64,000 nucleotides of DNA from Schistocerca nitens (GCF_023898315.1 NC_064619.1:344916650-344980649), one strand, 5' to 3'. Shown: positions 33,648 through 45,230, counted from the stretch's first letter. The notes: generated by a model from the letters alone, not told the origin. Translations and numbers: made by a program.

Positions 33648-36586
33648 TCAAGTGGCTGAAGTGGTCACGGATTTCTCTGTTGATGATGCTATTACGGTTA
33701 GATGGCTACGTTCAGCGACCTGCCCTTTTACTCTGTCTTGTTCAGGGGCAAACTCATGGTGCCTGAACTGTCCCCTACTATCATTTTGGCGGTAGTGCTG
33801 GTTGTTCCAGCCACTGACTTGGCGTGAGTAGTTGCTGTTGTGTCTGTTGACACCTGAGGCTAAATCTCTGTTTGCATGTCCTTCTTTGGAATTGTTTCTC
33901 TTCTGCCAGGTGTTGTATAGGTGATCAGGCCCATGTCTTCCTTCAGTCACGCTCTGTTCATCCAGCGTGGACTGTAATTCTCGCAGAGTATTTTTAAAAG
34001 ATTCAATACGTTACCACATTTGCCAATCAATATTTGTTTGTTGGTGGTGTGGTTGGAGGTTCACATGGCAGAAGCGAATTATTTCACCTTCTCATCAAGG
34101 AACTGGTTCTTTTTGACGAGAGCCTCGAAGAATTTGACAGGACTTTTAAATGCTGAGGTAACCAGATCCTTACAAAACATGATTAGGTATTTGACTCGTT
34201 CCTGCGTCTTGGCCGACCAGTAGTTCTCCAGGAACGCTACCTTGAACGCTGTGTATGACGTGCACGTTGCAACTATTGTACGCGTTGTTTCTGCCACATT
34301 GTCCTAGAGGTGCAAATTTAATTTCCACTCCAGTGACCACTGCAGAGGTTGAAAGGGTACAGTACCGCCCAACATTGAAAATAGGTACGAAATTCTTGTC
34401 AGAACAACACATTTTTTGTGTAAAAGTAACTCAATTTCAATTAATACAGCGAAGCCGGATACCAGTGTGGGAAAGAATGACAATTTATTTATTTAATTGA
34501 TCACATGTGCACTCCCTCAAAATAAATCCCTACATCCAGTTTGGTGAGATCTGTGAAATGAATAAATGTATGGTCGTCTGCTAACCACAGATAGTGAATC
34601 GGAATATATGATCATCTTTGAGTCGATCCTTTGGCTACCTTTGGTGAGACCAAAGAGATGGAAGTTACCAGAGCTTTTGAGCGTCTGAAATGGGGCTGAC
34701 CAATAAGGTAGCAAGGTGCTTCTCCCACTTCGACAGAGGTGCGAGAGAACCGGAATACGGCCATGTTTTCGGCACTCTGGCGCTGAACCTTCTGCTGTAA
34801 AGACCTGTTTTTTGTTGTGCTCCGTAATGAAAGTGTGGAGGCATGGTATGGATGTGGAATATTTAAGAGTAGTTAGAACTAATCATTTCTCTTTCCTAGG
34901 AACTTTTGTGGGGAAAATTACAAAGTGAGGCAGGTAATTTTAAGGGGATTGTAGTAAACCAACGGTCACAATGAGACCACGTGTAGTTATAAGTTGAGAT
35001 ACTAGCGTGTGTACAATAAGCTGAAATATTTAAGAATTAATAGCGCGTGTACAATAAGCTGAAATATTTAAGAAATAGCGTGTGTAACATAAGTTGAAGT
35101 ATTTAAGAAATATCATTCCGTGTGACGCTAAATTTAAACTCTGAGAGAGGATCAAGGTGAGTCGGCCGTTTTTCCAGCAACGCCACTTGGCTTGCATTGC
35201 ACAGGAAGACGTGCGTTTATCTCCAGAGTTCACAGTAGGAAAGTAGTATTACAAAGTGGGGCAGTGTCGTGTGAAACTGGGATAGATATTGATTGAAGTG
35301 GGAAAGCGGAAAGTGATGAAGTTGTAACCGTTCGTTGTGTAATATTTCATATTGTTGTGTTGTGTATGTCTTGTAATTTTGGTATGTGTGTTTTGGATGG
35401 GAGTAGCAAGGTAGTTTCGAAAGATTTGTGGGTTATGCTTGTTCCTTCTGTATCGCTCGATCTGGAGGAAAGTTTCGTGAGGATGAATGTGAGAGGCGAA
35501 GTGTGAGGTATAATAAAAGATCCACCATCCGATCCAGGGAGTGCACTGTTGCGGTAAAATAGATTACGAGACCATAGTATAGAGATTCACTAACGTAAAG
35601 CCATGCCCACTGGGCGGAATTTCTCTTGTAATTTTGTTGTAGGTTGTAGAATTTGTGTGTTTAGGAATAAATCAAATAGTAAAAGGAAAGAGATTGGTGG
35701 CCTTTTTCATTAAATTGTACGTTATCACAATGTCCCGAATTTATATAAAAGCCGTTAAATCAAAGACAAAAAAGTAAGTGTGGTATTGCCAGTGCGTAGT
35801 GTGCAGTCAGAGTTCTATAAATCACTGATAGTCAGATGCGTGTTTCCGTTGCGTATTATTCATGCAGGAGGATAATTTGTAACTAAATAGTAAGATACGA
35901 GAATTCATGTTGCTCAATAAATTAAGGAAGAATCCACTCGCTTGGCAGACCACCCATCTTGCAGGCCTGACTGCTTGATGCCACAGTATGAGAAAGGCAA
36001 GTGGGTGCCTCTCAAGGTAGCGAGAGGTCAAACTGAGAAATGAAGGTCTTCGGGTGAAGAATATTACCGTTGTCTCTGTAGTTCTGGAATTTCCTGACGG
36101 ACACAAAGTGTTTGAAATCGAATGTGTCGTCTATACGTCTGCGTAATGATATTCCTGACAGACTGTCTGGTACTGACTCCAAACTCATAATGGCTGCATT
36201 CTACAGGACTCACCACATCGGTGATGCGTTCGTCAGTCCTGCGTAGTTGTAGGCAGTTGTTTACACCACTTGTCGTTCTTTCGTGATATTTCTTCCATGC
36301 ATTCTCATAATTTGATAATATCACTCGCAATTCCGCCACAATGGACGATCCATTTCGTGTTCGGTTTACCTATTTCTTGCTTTATCTCACGATTTTCCTC
36401 TCTTAATGTCTTGATCACCGTGTGAGCCTTCTTCGCCTCTCTAATCGCTGTTGTTGCTAGCTGTTTGGCTTTTTGTGCCTCCTTCAAGTCACGCACAGCT
36501 AGTTTTCGGGTCTTTTCGCCTTCCCTTTTCACTTCCGATCTGATCTTTTCGATCACTACATATGCCCGCTGTTCTTCTCTCTTCAC
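33648..36586 (-). mobile_element. Broken gag region of an LTR retroelement (fossil)
   Basis: Minus-strand pieces in gag-like order: a charged, coiled-coil-like N-terminal block (36586-36305), a block with FKVAFLENYWSAKTQERVKYL typical of insect Gypsy-type gag (34297-34079), and an Asn/Gln/Arg-rich tail (33950-33648). Non-matching sequence separates the first and second blocks. No pol part or paired LTRs are seen. The element is old, with many breaks. The family call rests on the one gag phrase and is tentative. Confidence 0.4.
35003..35110 (+). repeat. Three short tandem units of 35-38 bp
   Basis: The unit tagcgtgtgtacaataagct-gaaatatttaagaa occurs three times in a row (35003, 35041, 35076), the third more diverged. 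Confidence 0.9.
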
Positions 36587-36599
36587 TACCCTGTCTTCT

Positions 36600-37028
36600 G
36601 TCTCTTTTTCTCTCTGTTTTGTCCTTTCGTCTGCGTCTTTTACATCGTTTCTTAATATTTTTTAGAATACTTGTTCCCTCCCTACTGCCCTCAACTTCAT
36701 TACCCTTAAGAGCGTGAATAAACCGTTTGCCATCCTACTGTTGCACGAGGATGTGCGTGGATTTGGCCGTGATGCGACCACATCATCGTCCTCGTCTCCG
36801 CCATCAGTACAATGGCAGATATATGTTGCCATTCACTTGCGTGATCAACCCCCTCATTTGGCATTCATTTAGCATCCCTTGTATATGAACAGTAAGTATC
36901 AGGTGCAACCAAGTGGTTAACGTTCTTCAGGAAATGGCATCGAATTGCTCATACGCAAATCTCGCAGATAAGGTACCCAAAAATTAGAAACATATAGCCC
37001 TGCACATTGTTGATGACGCTGCGGTTTA
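36600..37028. other. Unassigned sequence
   Basis: No feature is recognised between the gag relic and the 5S-headed SINE. Confidence 0.5.
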
Positions 37029-37359
37029 CTCCTCCCGAACAGGCCATGAAGGCCCAACGGTACTGACCAGCCGCCGTGTCATCCTCAGCTCACAGGCGTC
37101 ACTGGATGTGGATATGGAGGGGCATGTGGTCAGCGCATCGCTGCCCCGGCCGTATGTCAGTTTCCGAGACCGGAGCCGCTACTTCTCGATCAAGTAGCTC
37201 CTCAGCTTGCTTCACAAGGGCTGAGTGCACCCCGCTTGCCAACAGCGCTCGGCAGACCGGATAGTCACCCATCCAAGTGCTAGCCCAGCCCGACAGCGCT
37301 TAACTTCGGTGATCTGACGGGAACCGGTGTTACCACTGAGGCAAGGCTGTTGGCTCACA
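37029..37359 (-). mobile_element. 5S-rRNA-headed SINE
   Basis: The minus strand from 37354 to 37238 reads as a whole 5S rRNA-like domain of 117 nt. It opens GCCAACA and closes TGTTGGC, and it contains gatcaccgaagttaagcgct and agcacttggatgggtgac, the internal Pol III control regions. A tail of about 210 nt follows, ending near gcctgttcgggaggagt. The flanks ctgcggttta and ctgtggctta may be a worn target duplication. A true 5S gene is unlikely, given the mutated sequence and the attached tail. Confidence 0.85.
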
Positions 37360-38190
37360 CTGTGGCTTAATAAGTCAAAATATATTATGTAGGAAAAGGA
37401 GTATCTCATTGCCTCCAATCTCTTTTAAAATTACTGCGAACCTCATCATTTTGTTATTATAGTTTACGTCACTGAGGCACAAAAAATCTACGATACCCCT
37501 AAAACTTTAAGCAACCAAACCGAAAGGTGTACACAAAAAGTTATATTTATCGTTCAGACTCCGTTCACAACTGTTTCTTTTGTTTCGACATCACCCTGAG
37601 CTTGTTCAGTGCCTTCTCTACACACGTCCACCTGTTCTGACCCTTTACCCATGACTAAATCCTCCATGCTCACGCCTGCCTCTGCATGCACGAGGGCTCT
37701 CACGCGCTTCGTGTCTCTCTTACTACATATTCACTATTGCGTCAACTTCTACAAAAGCTTTCCATCCCAAGTCCTTACTACATGTGATCATACACACTGA
37801 ATAATAATATACCAGATTACAAAATTCGCTGAATGACACGACAGATTTGCCCAGCAACTGATAACCTTATACGTACCCAGGTACCGTAAATGAATAGAGA
37901 AGGATCACAATATCCTACCAAATCACAACTGTGGTAGAAAAGACCCCACCGACATAGAGACATAGTGCAGAACCCACGGAACCAAAATACATAGAACAAA
38001 CAAATAAATGATAAAATATGGGTCATAAAATGAAGACCAATCTAAAGCTGTTGGGTTTGATAAAGTTTACACAATTGGTTGCAAAATGTAAATAACAAAA
38101 TGAATAATTCACTTGATCAATTTACTAAATACGTGATATAGTTTAAGAGAAAAAGTTAGTCTGCCCATAGAATCTTCCAAGGAACGAAGT
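37360..38190. other. Unassigned sequence
   Basis: AT-rich; no coding domain or repeat is recognised. Confidence 0.5.
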
Positions 38191-38940
38191 CTGACGAAGG
38201 TTCGCCAAGGTATGCAATACCCTGCGGTATGTGAGACTGTGAAACCTATCAGAGTAATGGACCTAGCCAGACTTCGTCACACTCCGCTTAAGACTCCATG
38301 TTAACTGTAAATTACGCATCTTGAAATGCCCTAAAATGGAATTATATGGTGGGAAATTGCAATAATGCTACTGTACAACTATCCATTCAATAGCCGGGCG
38401 TTGTGGCCGAGCGGTTCTAGGCGCTTCAGTCCGGAACCGCGATGCTGCTACGATCGCAGGTTCAAATCTTGCCTCGGGCATGGATGTGTGTGATGTCCTT
38501 AGATTACTTAGGTTTAAGAAGTTCTAAATCTAGGGGACTGATGACCTCAGATCTTAAGTCCCATGGTGCTTAGAGCCATTTTGAGCCTTCCATTCAATAA
38601 ACAGAACAAAACAGTAACGGAAGGGGAATAAGCCCTCTTTCAAACAAAAATGCAAATGAAACGTAAACCGATTATTTATTATATTAACTAATTACAGAGT
38701 ATTTGCGTCCGCAATCTATGAAAAAAACAAACAAAGTTAATTGCTGACAATATCTAACAAGATACGGAAACGGAGGGATGGCTACGGTATCCTAGCTGCA
38801 CATCATTAATCCAGTACAGACGATTAATTTAGAAACTCCAGTAGTCGACTTAATACAACATGAAACAATAGTAAAGCATGAGTCGTATTTAGCGGAGCTG
38901 TGGTAGTGGCACGCTTCCTACATAAACATTAACCCCCATG
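38190..38940 (+). repeat. Unclassified dispersed repeat, copy 2
   Basis: This copy matches both pieces of copy 1 (28650-28770 and 30300-30660) in the same order. It is contiguous apart from a SINE at 38393-38590. In place of the TATA-like stretch of copy 1 it has cctacataaacattaa. Confidence 0.7.
38393..38590 (+). mobile_element. SINE family A, copy 5
   Basis: Full-length plus-strand copy, gccgggcgttgtggccgagc to cttagagccattttgagcct. The direct repeat tccattcaata occurs at 38382-38392 and 38591-38601. It sits inside copy 2 of the dispersed repeat and is therefore younger. Confidence 0.94.
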
Positions 38941-39116
38941 TGCAATGACGTCTCGAATCAGCGAACTGTCTCGATCCATCATCAAACCAAGACTGTCCCT
39001 TTTCCTTCCACAAGTTCCCGACTCAGCAGTTTGCGCCCATCTCGCGGCAAACGCCAACCAGGAAAAATGTTACTCTTTCGCACCAATACCGTGTCAAAGC
39101 CAAGTTTAACAAACCG

Positions 39117-39345
39117 CGTTCGCCTCCATGGTTAAGTGGTCAGCGTGGCGAAAAAGCATGCGAGGGGCCCGGGTTCGATTCCCAGTTGGGTCGAAGATTT
39201 TCTTCGCTCAGGGGCTGAGTGCTGTGTTGTCCTCATCATCATACCATCATCGACACGCAAGTCGCCGAAGTAGCGTCAACCAAAGACTTGCACCAGGAAC
39301 CGGGCTACCTGACGAGTGGCCCTCACCATTCGACGTTTCATTTCA
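39117..39345 (+). mobile_element. SINE family F (tRNA-headed)
   Basis: The head contains gttaagtggtcagcgtggcg and the B box ggttcgattcc. The body contains gagtgctgtgttgtcctcat and cgcaagtcgccgaagtagcg, then an ending gacgtttcatttcattcc. This differs from families A and C. The limits are approximate and no target duplication was found. Confidence 0.8.
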
Positions 39346-40479
39346 TTCCAACAAATCTCCACCGCGGAATGTCGTCAGTCACGGGCTAGTCTGAGCACAT
39401 CTTCCTCGCTATTTTGTCCCATGTCAGCCAGCAATGGGCGTAGTTTATCAATCAATCAATCAAATCGGCGATTGAGGACCCTGTAGATCATGCGCTGACC
39501 TCACAATGCTCCTCCATAGATGGCGATCTTGTGCCTTTCGGATCCAGTTGTCACGGACTCCTAGTTGGCAGAGTTAGTTCTGTAGCTCATCGTCCCATCG
39601 CTTCCTGGGTCTTCAGAGTGGACGTGTACCATCAAGTCTTCCCATAAGTACGGCTTTTGCCCGAGAGGTGTCTGGTCTCCTAGCAATGTGGCCTGCCAAG
39701 CTTATTCTCAGGCCTTTCAGTTTCTGAACGATGTTCGGTTGCCTCATCAGCTCATACAATTCTTGGTTTTTTCTACGTCTCCACCAGCTCCCTTCCTAGA
39801 CAGGTCCAGAGATCTTCTCATAATTTTTATTTCGAAGACCAACAAGTTTTCTTCACCTTCTTTGCTGTGCTTAGGGTTTCTGTCCCATACAACAATACTG
39901 GCATTATCACGGCATTGTATGCTTTAAGTTTGGTCTTAATTGACAAATTCTTGGATGACATTGTCTGCTTTAGACTGAAATAAGTTTTAGACACGTTCAC
40001 AATACGTCGGTTTATTTCAACTTTTAAATTATTTTTCCTGTTGAACCATGTTCCAGAGGTATTTAAAATTTTCCGCTTTAGCAAAATTCCATTTCCCTAC
40101 CTGTAATAGGATGTCATTAGCGGCTTCTCTTGATACTGCCATTACCTGGGTCTTTTCCGAATCAATCCGTAACCCGATCTTACTTGCATTTTGTGCTACG
40201 TCTTCTACAGTCTCTGCCATCTGTTCCTATGATTCTGCTAGAACTGCGATGTCGTCTGCATAACTCAATAAATCTGCCCTACCATTTAGCGTCACCCCTT
40301 TGTTTTCTATTTTCATTTCTCGAATTGTTTTCTCTAGGACCAGATTAAATAACAATGGTGAAATAACATCACCTTGTCTCACATCCGTTCTGATATTGAA
40401 TTCCTCGGACAGCTCCCCTCGGTGTTTCACTAAGGCTATTATCTCCGCTGTGCGCATCTTGACCATATTTATTAATTTC

Positions 40480-40674
40480 AAAAACGTGTTCAAACGTGTG
40501 TGAAATCTTACTGGACGCAACTGCTAAGGTCATCAGTCCCTAAGCTTACACACTACTTAACCTAAATTATCCTAAGGACAAACACACACAGCCATGCCCG
40601 AGGGAGGACTCGAACCTCCGCCGGGACCAGTCCATGACTGCAGCGCCTTAGACCGCTCGGCTAATCCCGAGCGG
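40480..40674 (-). mobile_element. SINE, family A relative with a different Leu-type head
   Basis: On the minus strand the head reads ggattagccgagcggtctaa with ggttcgagtcc, a type II tRNA-like domain different from the main family A head. The body is related (gtccttaggataatttaggt, gggactgatgacctt). The flanks tttattaatttc and cttattaacttc look like a worn target duplication. Confidence 0.82.
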
Positions 40675-41119
40675 CTTATTAACTTCATTGATATACCAAG
40701 CTCTCTTAGGATGTTGTACATACTTAATCTGTTGATACTTTCTTAAGCCTTTGAGAAGTCCACGAACGTCATCAGAAACCAATGATTGAATTCCCAGCAC
40801 TTTTCCCAGATTTGCCACATGGTGAAAACTTGATCGATGGTCGACCGTCCTTCCTGGTAGCCTGCCTGGTACTCTCCTACAATATCTTTTGCAAATGGCT
40901 TAAGTTTTTCAAGCATTAGTAAAGACAGAACTTAATAAGGTACACTTAGGAGAGAAATGCCTCTGTAGTTGTTACGATTCCTATTACTGTTCTTTTTATG
41001 CAGCGGGAGAATGACGGCTGATTTCCACTCTTCTGGGATTTCCTCTTTTTCCCATGTTTCTTTTATGAGACTGTATAGCTCTTCCTGAAATGTTTCTCTC
41101 CTGTCTTCAACATCTCTGC

Positions 41120-41256
41120 GACTGCTACGGTCGCAGGTTCGAATCCTGCCTCGGGCATGGATGTGTGTGATGTCCTTAGGTTAGTTAGGTTTAAGTAGTT
41201 CTAAGTTCTAGGGGACTTATGACCACAGCAGTTGAGTCCCATAGTGCTCAGAGCCA
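41120..41256 (+). mobile_element. SINE family A, copy 6, 5' truncated
   Basis: The copy starts within the head just before the B box (gctacggtcgcaggttcgaa) and runs to cagagccat. The direct repeat ttcaacatctctg lies at 41106-41118 and again from 41257. It inserted into the LINE. Confidence 0.93.
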
Positions 41257-41285
41257 TTCAACATCTCTGCCGTTATCGTATCCTC

Positions 41286-41503
41286 AAAAAAATGGTTCAA
41301 ATGGCTCTGAGCACTATGGGACTTAACATCTATGGTCATCGGTCCCCTAGAACTTAGAACTACTTAAACCTAACTAACCTAAGGACATCACACAACACCC
41401 AGCCATCAGGAGGCAGAGAAAACCCCTGACCCCGCCGGGAATCGAACCCGGGAACCCGGGCGTGGGAAGCGAGAACGCTACCGCACGACCACGAGATGCG
41501 GGC
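41286..41503 (-). mobile_element. Chimeric SINE: family A tail with a tRNA-Gly-like head
   Basis: The outer half (atggttcaaatggctctgag to aaggacatcacac) matches family A. The other half does not. On the minus strand it reads gtgcggtagcgttctcgctt-cccacg with the B box ggttcgattcc, very like a tRNA-Gly(CCC). The direct repeat tcgtatcctc at 41276-41285 and 41504-41513 brackets the whole, so it transposed as one unit. Confidence 0.9.
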
Positions 41504-41591
41504 TCGTATCCTCTTCTGGAGCGTTATTATTCTTTAGTATCCTCACTGCTCTTTCTACATCTTGTTGAGTCACTTGAAGAAAGTCCATGAA

Positions 41592-41854
41592 CAATATGAC
41601 TGATGAAAACGTAGAGGGAAATACAATATCAGACAGCAGGAAAATGTTTAAGATGTTGAAACGTGTGAGGAATGGTCACAGAAGCGAAGCTTCAGTTATT
41701 AATTATAAGGATGGAAATATGCTAACAGACAAGAAAAAAATTCTGATAGGTGGAGAGAATATTCTGAAGAGCTATTAAATGCTGAAGAGCCAGAGAGTAT
41801 CTTTCCACATGAGAATAATACACAGGGTGAAGGAGAAGCCGCAAACATTATAGA
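41592..41854 (+). pseudogene. Inverted 5' segment of the LINE (linker before RT)
   Basis: This plus-strand segment translates as SRKMFKMLKRVRNGHRSEASVI...GNMLTDKKKIL and then YSEELLNAEEPESIF in a shifted frame. That is the linker that normally lies just upstream of the DVERAVRILKNNNAPEED segment found on the other strand. Position and direction fit a 5' inversion made during insertion. Confidence 0.8.
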
Positions 41855-41862
41855 GCGTAGTT

Positions 41863-42169
41863 CAACACTTCCGAATTTAGCGAGTCCAAACTACGTTTCA
41901 AGACTTGTACTTGGTGTCCCAGCAAGCTCTTGAAACTGTTGTCCCCGTCCACCTCAAGAGCAGAGTCGTGCCACAGGCCGCTAACTCCGACTTAGTGAAA
42001 AGGACCGGTAGATTCCGTGAGCATCCGTCGGTGGACAGTTGACACGCCATAAAATACATTTCCCGTAATAAATCAAGGTAACGAGATGCACCTAAAGTGC
42101 ACTGCCTACCGCCAGTCTTGACAAGGGACGGATAAATTTAGTACAAATAGGAGGCAAGCAAAACGGCTT
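41863..42169. other. Unassigned sequence between two LINEs
   Basis: About 300 bp with no recognised feature. Confidence 0.5.
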
Positions 42170-44930
42170 GTAATCTCCCACACTGATGAAGAATCAGACT
42201 ACCCTTTTCCATGTAGGAGCACTTTATCTGCAGCTCGTGACACGTCACCTGGTCGTAATGGCAACTCACAGGTCATAGCAAGCAAACTCTCCTCGCACTT
42301 TTGAGCCTCACTTGGGATCAGGGCACCTCCCTGTCTCGTGCCGAGAGACAGTTTTAGTTGTAATTCCAGTCTTAAAACCTGTGAAGGACTGCACATTCTC
42401 GAACAGTTATTGTAATGTTGCCCTAACGATCTGCATGGGAAAGACCTTTGAGAAGATTTTCGGCTGCCGCATTGTCGTTCGTCGCTTTCTGAGTGGGTTC
42501 AGGAGGCATCGGTCCATCTTTGATAATCTGATCCTCCTCCAGAAAGCTGCTGGACAGCTGGATTTCCTGCGCAGGTGTCATTTAATTGGCACATGTTTTG
42601 ACATCAAGAACGCCCGCGATACTTCTTGGAGGCGTATTATTCTCGGACAGCTCCATGAATGAGGTTTTCGAGGACATCTAATGATTTTTACGCGGTCCTT
42701 TATCCCACCTTACTATTTTAGAAATGAAGTAGGTGATGTTCTCTCTGGATGCTTTGAGCAAGAGAATGGTATCCCTTAAGGTAGCCTTTCAATTGTTACT
42801 TCCTTTGTCATAGTGTCACGTTAGTAGGTAAACGAGCTCTCCAGTGTACTTCGTTTATAGACGACTTTCTTTGTCCTTTGTTCTTCCTCGAGAGTTGCAA
42901 CAACGACTCGTCAGCTGGAACTGACTATTCAGCAGTCAGATGAATGGGCAGAGAAGAGAGGTTTCAATTTCTCAACCGGCAAGACTGTGTATTCTCTTTG
43001 ACCGTTAATAATCTGTTTTAAACTTTACGAAGTTGCGGATTAGGAAATCTGTTCTTAACTTTAAACAAATGATGATTTTTCTAGCCCTCACATCTGACTC
43101 TAACCTCCCATGGTTGTCACACATTAGGGATCTGAAAAGACGGTCCTTAAGAGCTCTCAATATTTTAAAACGACTTGGTCATAATTAATGTTGGCAGACG
43201 GAATTCATGTGGGCAGACAAAATTTATCTGGTACAGTTTCATAGAGGCTTCAAGAGTTTTCGCCTTGATATGGGTGGATGGTGTATGGGTCTGCATGACC
43301 CTGTTATTTAAAACTTTTGCACGTGATACACCATGAAGGAATTCGACTGGTCACTGGGGCATTAAATGGAGCCTTCAGAACCAGCCCCATGCTAAGCCTT
43401 TACTCTGAGGGTAGCGAGACGCCTTTCACAGCGTGTGACGACTCTTCATGGTGAGACCGTGTCCACGCCGTACACAGCCGCATTCCCTTCAGTTGCTTGG
43501 CGCACAACTAAAAAGCTTTTTGGTAATCGATAGTGTGCAATGAGCCCCAGTGGTATTCGCGTCGAAGATTGCCTTGTACAGTTGGTTTGACTGGTTGGAG
43601 CAGATTTCCATTTTGGCCCCTATAGAGACTGAGAATTATTTGAGACATGACGCATTATAAGGAAGATTGCCTTTACTTTTTACGTTTTAATCTCTCTTTT
43701 TTTAACATTTTAGATAATCAGCGTGCCGGTGTCGCCAAGAGGTTTTAGGCGCTTCAGTCTGGAACCGCGCGATCGCTACGGTCGCAGGTTCGAAGCCTCC
43801 CTCGGGCATGGATGTGTGTGGTGTCCTCAGGTTAGTTAAGTGTAAGTAGTTATAAGTTCTAGGGGACTGATGATCTCAGATGTTAAGTCCCATAGTGCTC
43901 AGAGTCATTTTGATAGTCATCAAGTTTTACGGTTGTGAACGGCGCCAGTTCAAAACGAGGGGATACCACAGGCTGTTCTTTAGTGTTCCCCGATCGTGTT
44001 TCCGGGTTCTCCTTCCTCGTAGATATACTGTATTTACTGCAGAGCTTCATGCAATGCCTAAGGCACTGGAGCAGATGAGGCATCTTCAGCAGAATTCCTC
44101 ATATTTTCCGACTCCCCTAGTACCCTTCAGCCTTTGCAGCACTTGTATCCAGCAGATAAAAAAAAAAAGGGGTCCAGGTAATATACTCAACTGTGCTTCC
44201 TTCAACAGTGAAGGAAACTGTTATAGTTCTGGTGGGTTCGAGGTATGAGGGAATATTGGGAAATGTACGAGCTGACAAAGCTGCCAGAGAGACTTGCAGA
44301 AAGCATGGCGTGACAGAACGTTCCATTCCCCTGAAGGCTGTATTTCACTGGTGCTTGAGAGACACATGCATTTTTGGGCAAGTGTGCGGATAGAAGGGGG
44401 AAGGGAGCCCCCCCCCCCCCCTCTTATTCTCCCTAGTTCTCAGTGAATGGAAGAAACATAGTTTTAACAGGCATTTGTCTTTCAAGAAAATGATTAAAAC
44501 TCGGTATTATGCAGGTTTTCAACAGTGTCGGAACTGGAACTTTTTTATGGCTGCTTACAAGTCGCCATTCGTCTTCTAAAATATCACAAGTGCTCCATAC
44601 CTCAGGTCTGTCCCCCCCCCCCCCTCCTGCCAAACAAATTATCGCTTATCGCACATCGCACGGGCGCTCTTAGTTACGAGAGGGGTGGATAGCAGTAAGG
44701 GTTGGTGAAGCCAGCTATCAGGTCATGCCCTTCCTCTTGACGGTCATTCAGACGGTATAAAGCGATCCCGACACGCCTCCGAATTGGGGCGCTGTCCCCT
44801 TACACATGGTTCCTTAATCAGGAGGGACGATATCGCAGTTTGTGATATCTGCGGCGTTCGAATCACTGTGCACTACATTTTAGTTGCGTGCCTTTTGTAT
44901 TGTGTTGAGAGGGAAGAAGCGAAATCGGTG
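42170..44930 (+). pseudogene. I-type RT and RNase H, broken
   Basis: RT motifs: RDTSPGRNG, VVIPVLKPVKDCTFSNSY, LTICMGKTFEKIF, GFRRHRSIFDNLILLQKA and FDIKNARDTSWRRIILGQLHE (42240-42660), where the family has FDIEKAYDT. RNase H: YTVFTAELHAMPKALEQMR (about 44025-44080) and GILGNVRADKAARETC (about 44240-44300). A zinc-binding-type end, DICGVRITVHYILVAC, is read near 44850. Many stops and frame changes are present; the catalytic YADD is not seen. Confidence 0.78.
43722..43910 (+). mobile_element. SINE family A, copy 7
   Basis: Near full-length plus-strand copy with a worn head (gccggtgtcgccaagaggtt), B box ggttcgaagcc and tail gtgctcagagtcattttg. The flanks gataatcagc and gatagtcatc may be a decayed target duplication. 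It splits the I-type LINE. Confidence 0.88.
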
Positions 44931-45159
44931 GGGATCTGTTCTCTATTTTAGCTGACGATGGGACGCATGGTAAAGGTTTTAGAGTTTTGCGATGTGTCTG
45001 GACTCCGGCTTACGCTTGTAGGCTGGAGATTGTAGTGTTTTGCAGAGTGGATGGCTCATCCTTTTTACTCCAGCGATCAGTCAGTCCATGCTCTCTGCTG
45101 TATTATCTTAATACTTCCCCTCCCCCTCCTCCCCGCTCTTCCAAGCGTGAGCGTGCGTG

Positions 45160-45162
45160 CTG

Positions 45163-45210
<48 letters not shown>

Positions 45211-45230
45211 GTGTGTGTGTGTGTGTGGGT
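45160..45230. repeat. (TG)n microsatellite
   Basis: An almost pure TG run of about 65 bp follows a CT-rich stretch. The open frames crossing it are translations of the repeat. Confidence 0.95.

Larger units (their letters stand above)
39480..41590 (-). pseudogene. RTE-like reverse transcriptase, broken
   Basis: From the right: QQDVERAVRILKNNNAPEEDT (about 41570-41510), then after the SINEs RTDVRQGDVISPLLFNLVLEKTI and the catalytic LLSYADDIAVLAES (40450-40227), RIDSEKTQVMAVS, MPVLLYGTETLS, and a C-terminal part with ARRPDTSRAKAVLMGRLDGTRP and DNWIRKAQDRHLWRSIV that ends near the tail. Several frame changes and SINE insertions disrupt it. YADD is intact. Confidence 0.85.
39446..41854 (-). mobile_element. 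RTE-like LINE with inverted 5' end and three nested SINEs
   Basis: The 3' end at the left carries a (TTGA)n-type tail (atcaatcaatcaatcaaat). The main body runs on the minus strand to about 41590. The next ~260 bp (41592-41854) are the adjoining upstream part of the same element on the plus strand. The direct repeat gcgtagtt at 39438-39445 and 41855-41862 frames both parts as one insertion. Three SINEs (40480-40674, 41120-41256, 41286-41503) landed in it later. Confidence 0.85.
42170..44960 (+). mobile_element. I-type LINE with RNase H, decayed
   Basis: The plus strand carries RT, then an RNase H domain, then a C-terminal Cys-His segment. This order is typical of the I group of non-LTR retrotransposons. 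A SINE interrupts it at 43722-43910. The 5' part (ORF1 and most or all of the endonuclease) is missing. The 3' end is near 44960 or a little beyond. Confidence 0.78.

Noticed and set aside
37238-37354. A functional 5S rRNA gene
   Set aside because: The domain is complete, but it carries many changes and is fused to a tail like other SINEs, with a possible target duplication around the whole.
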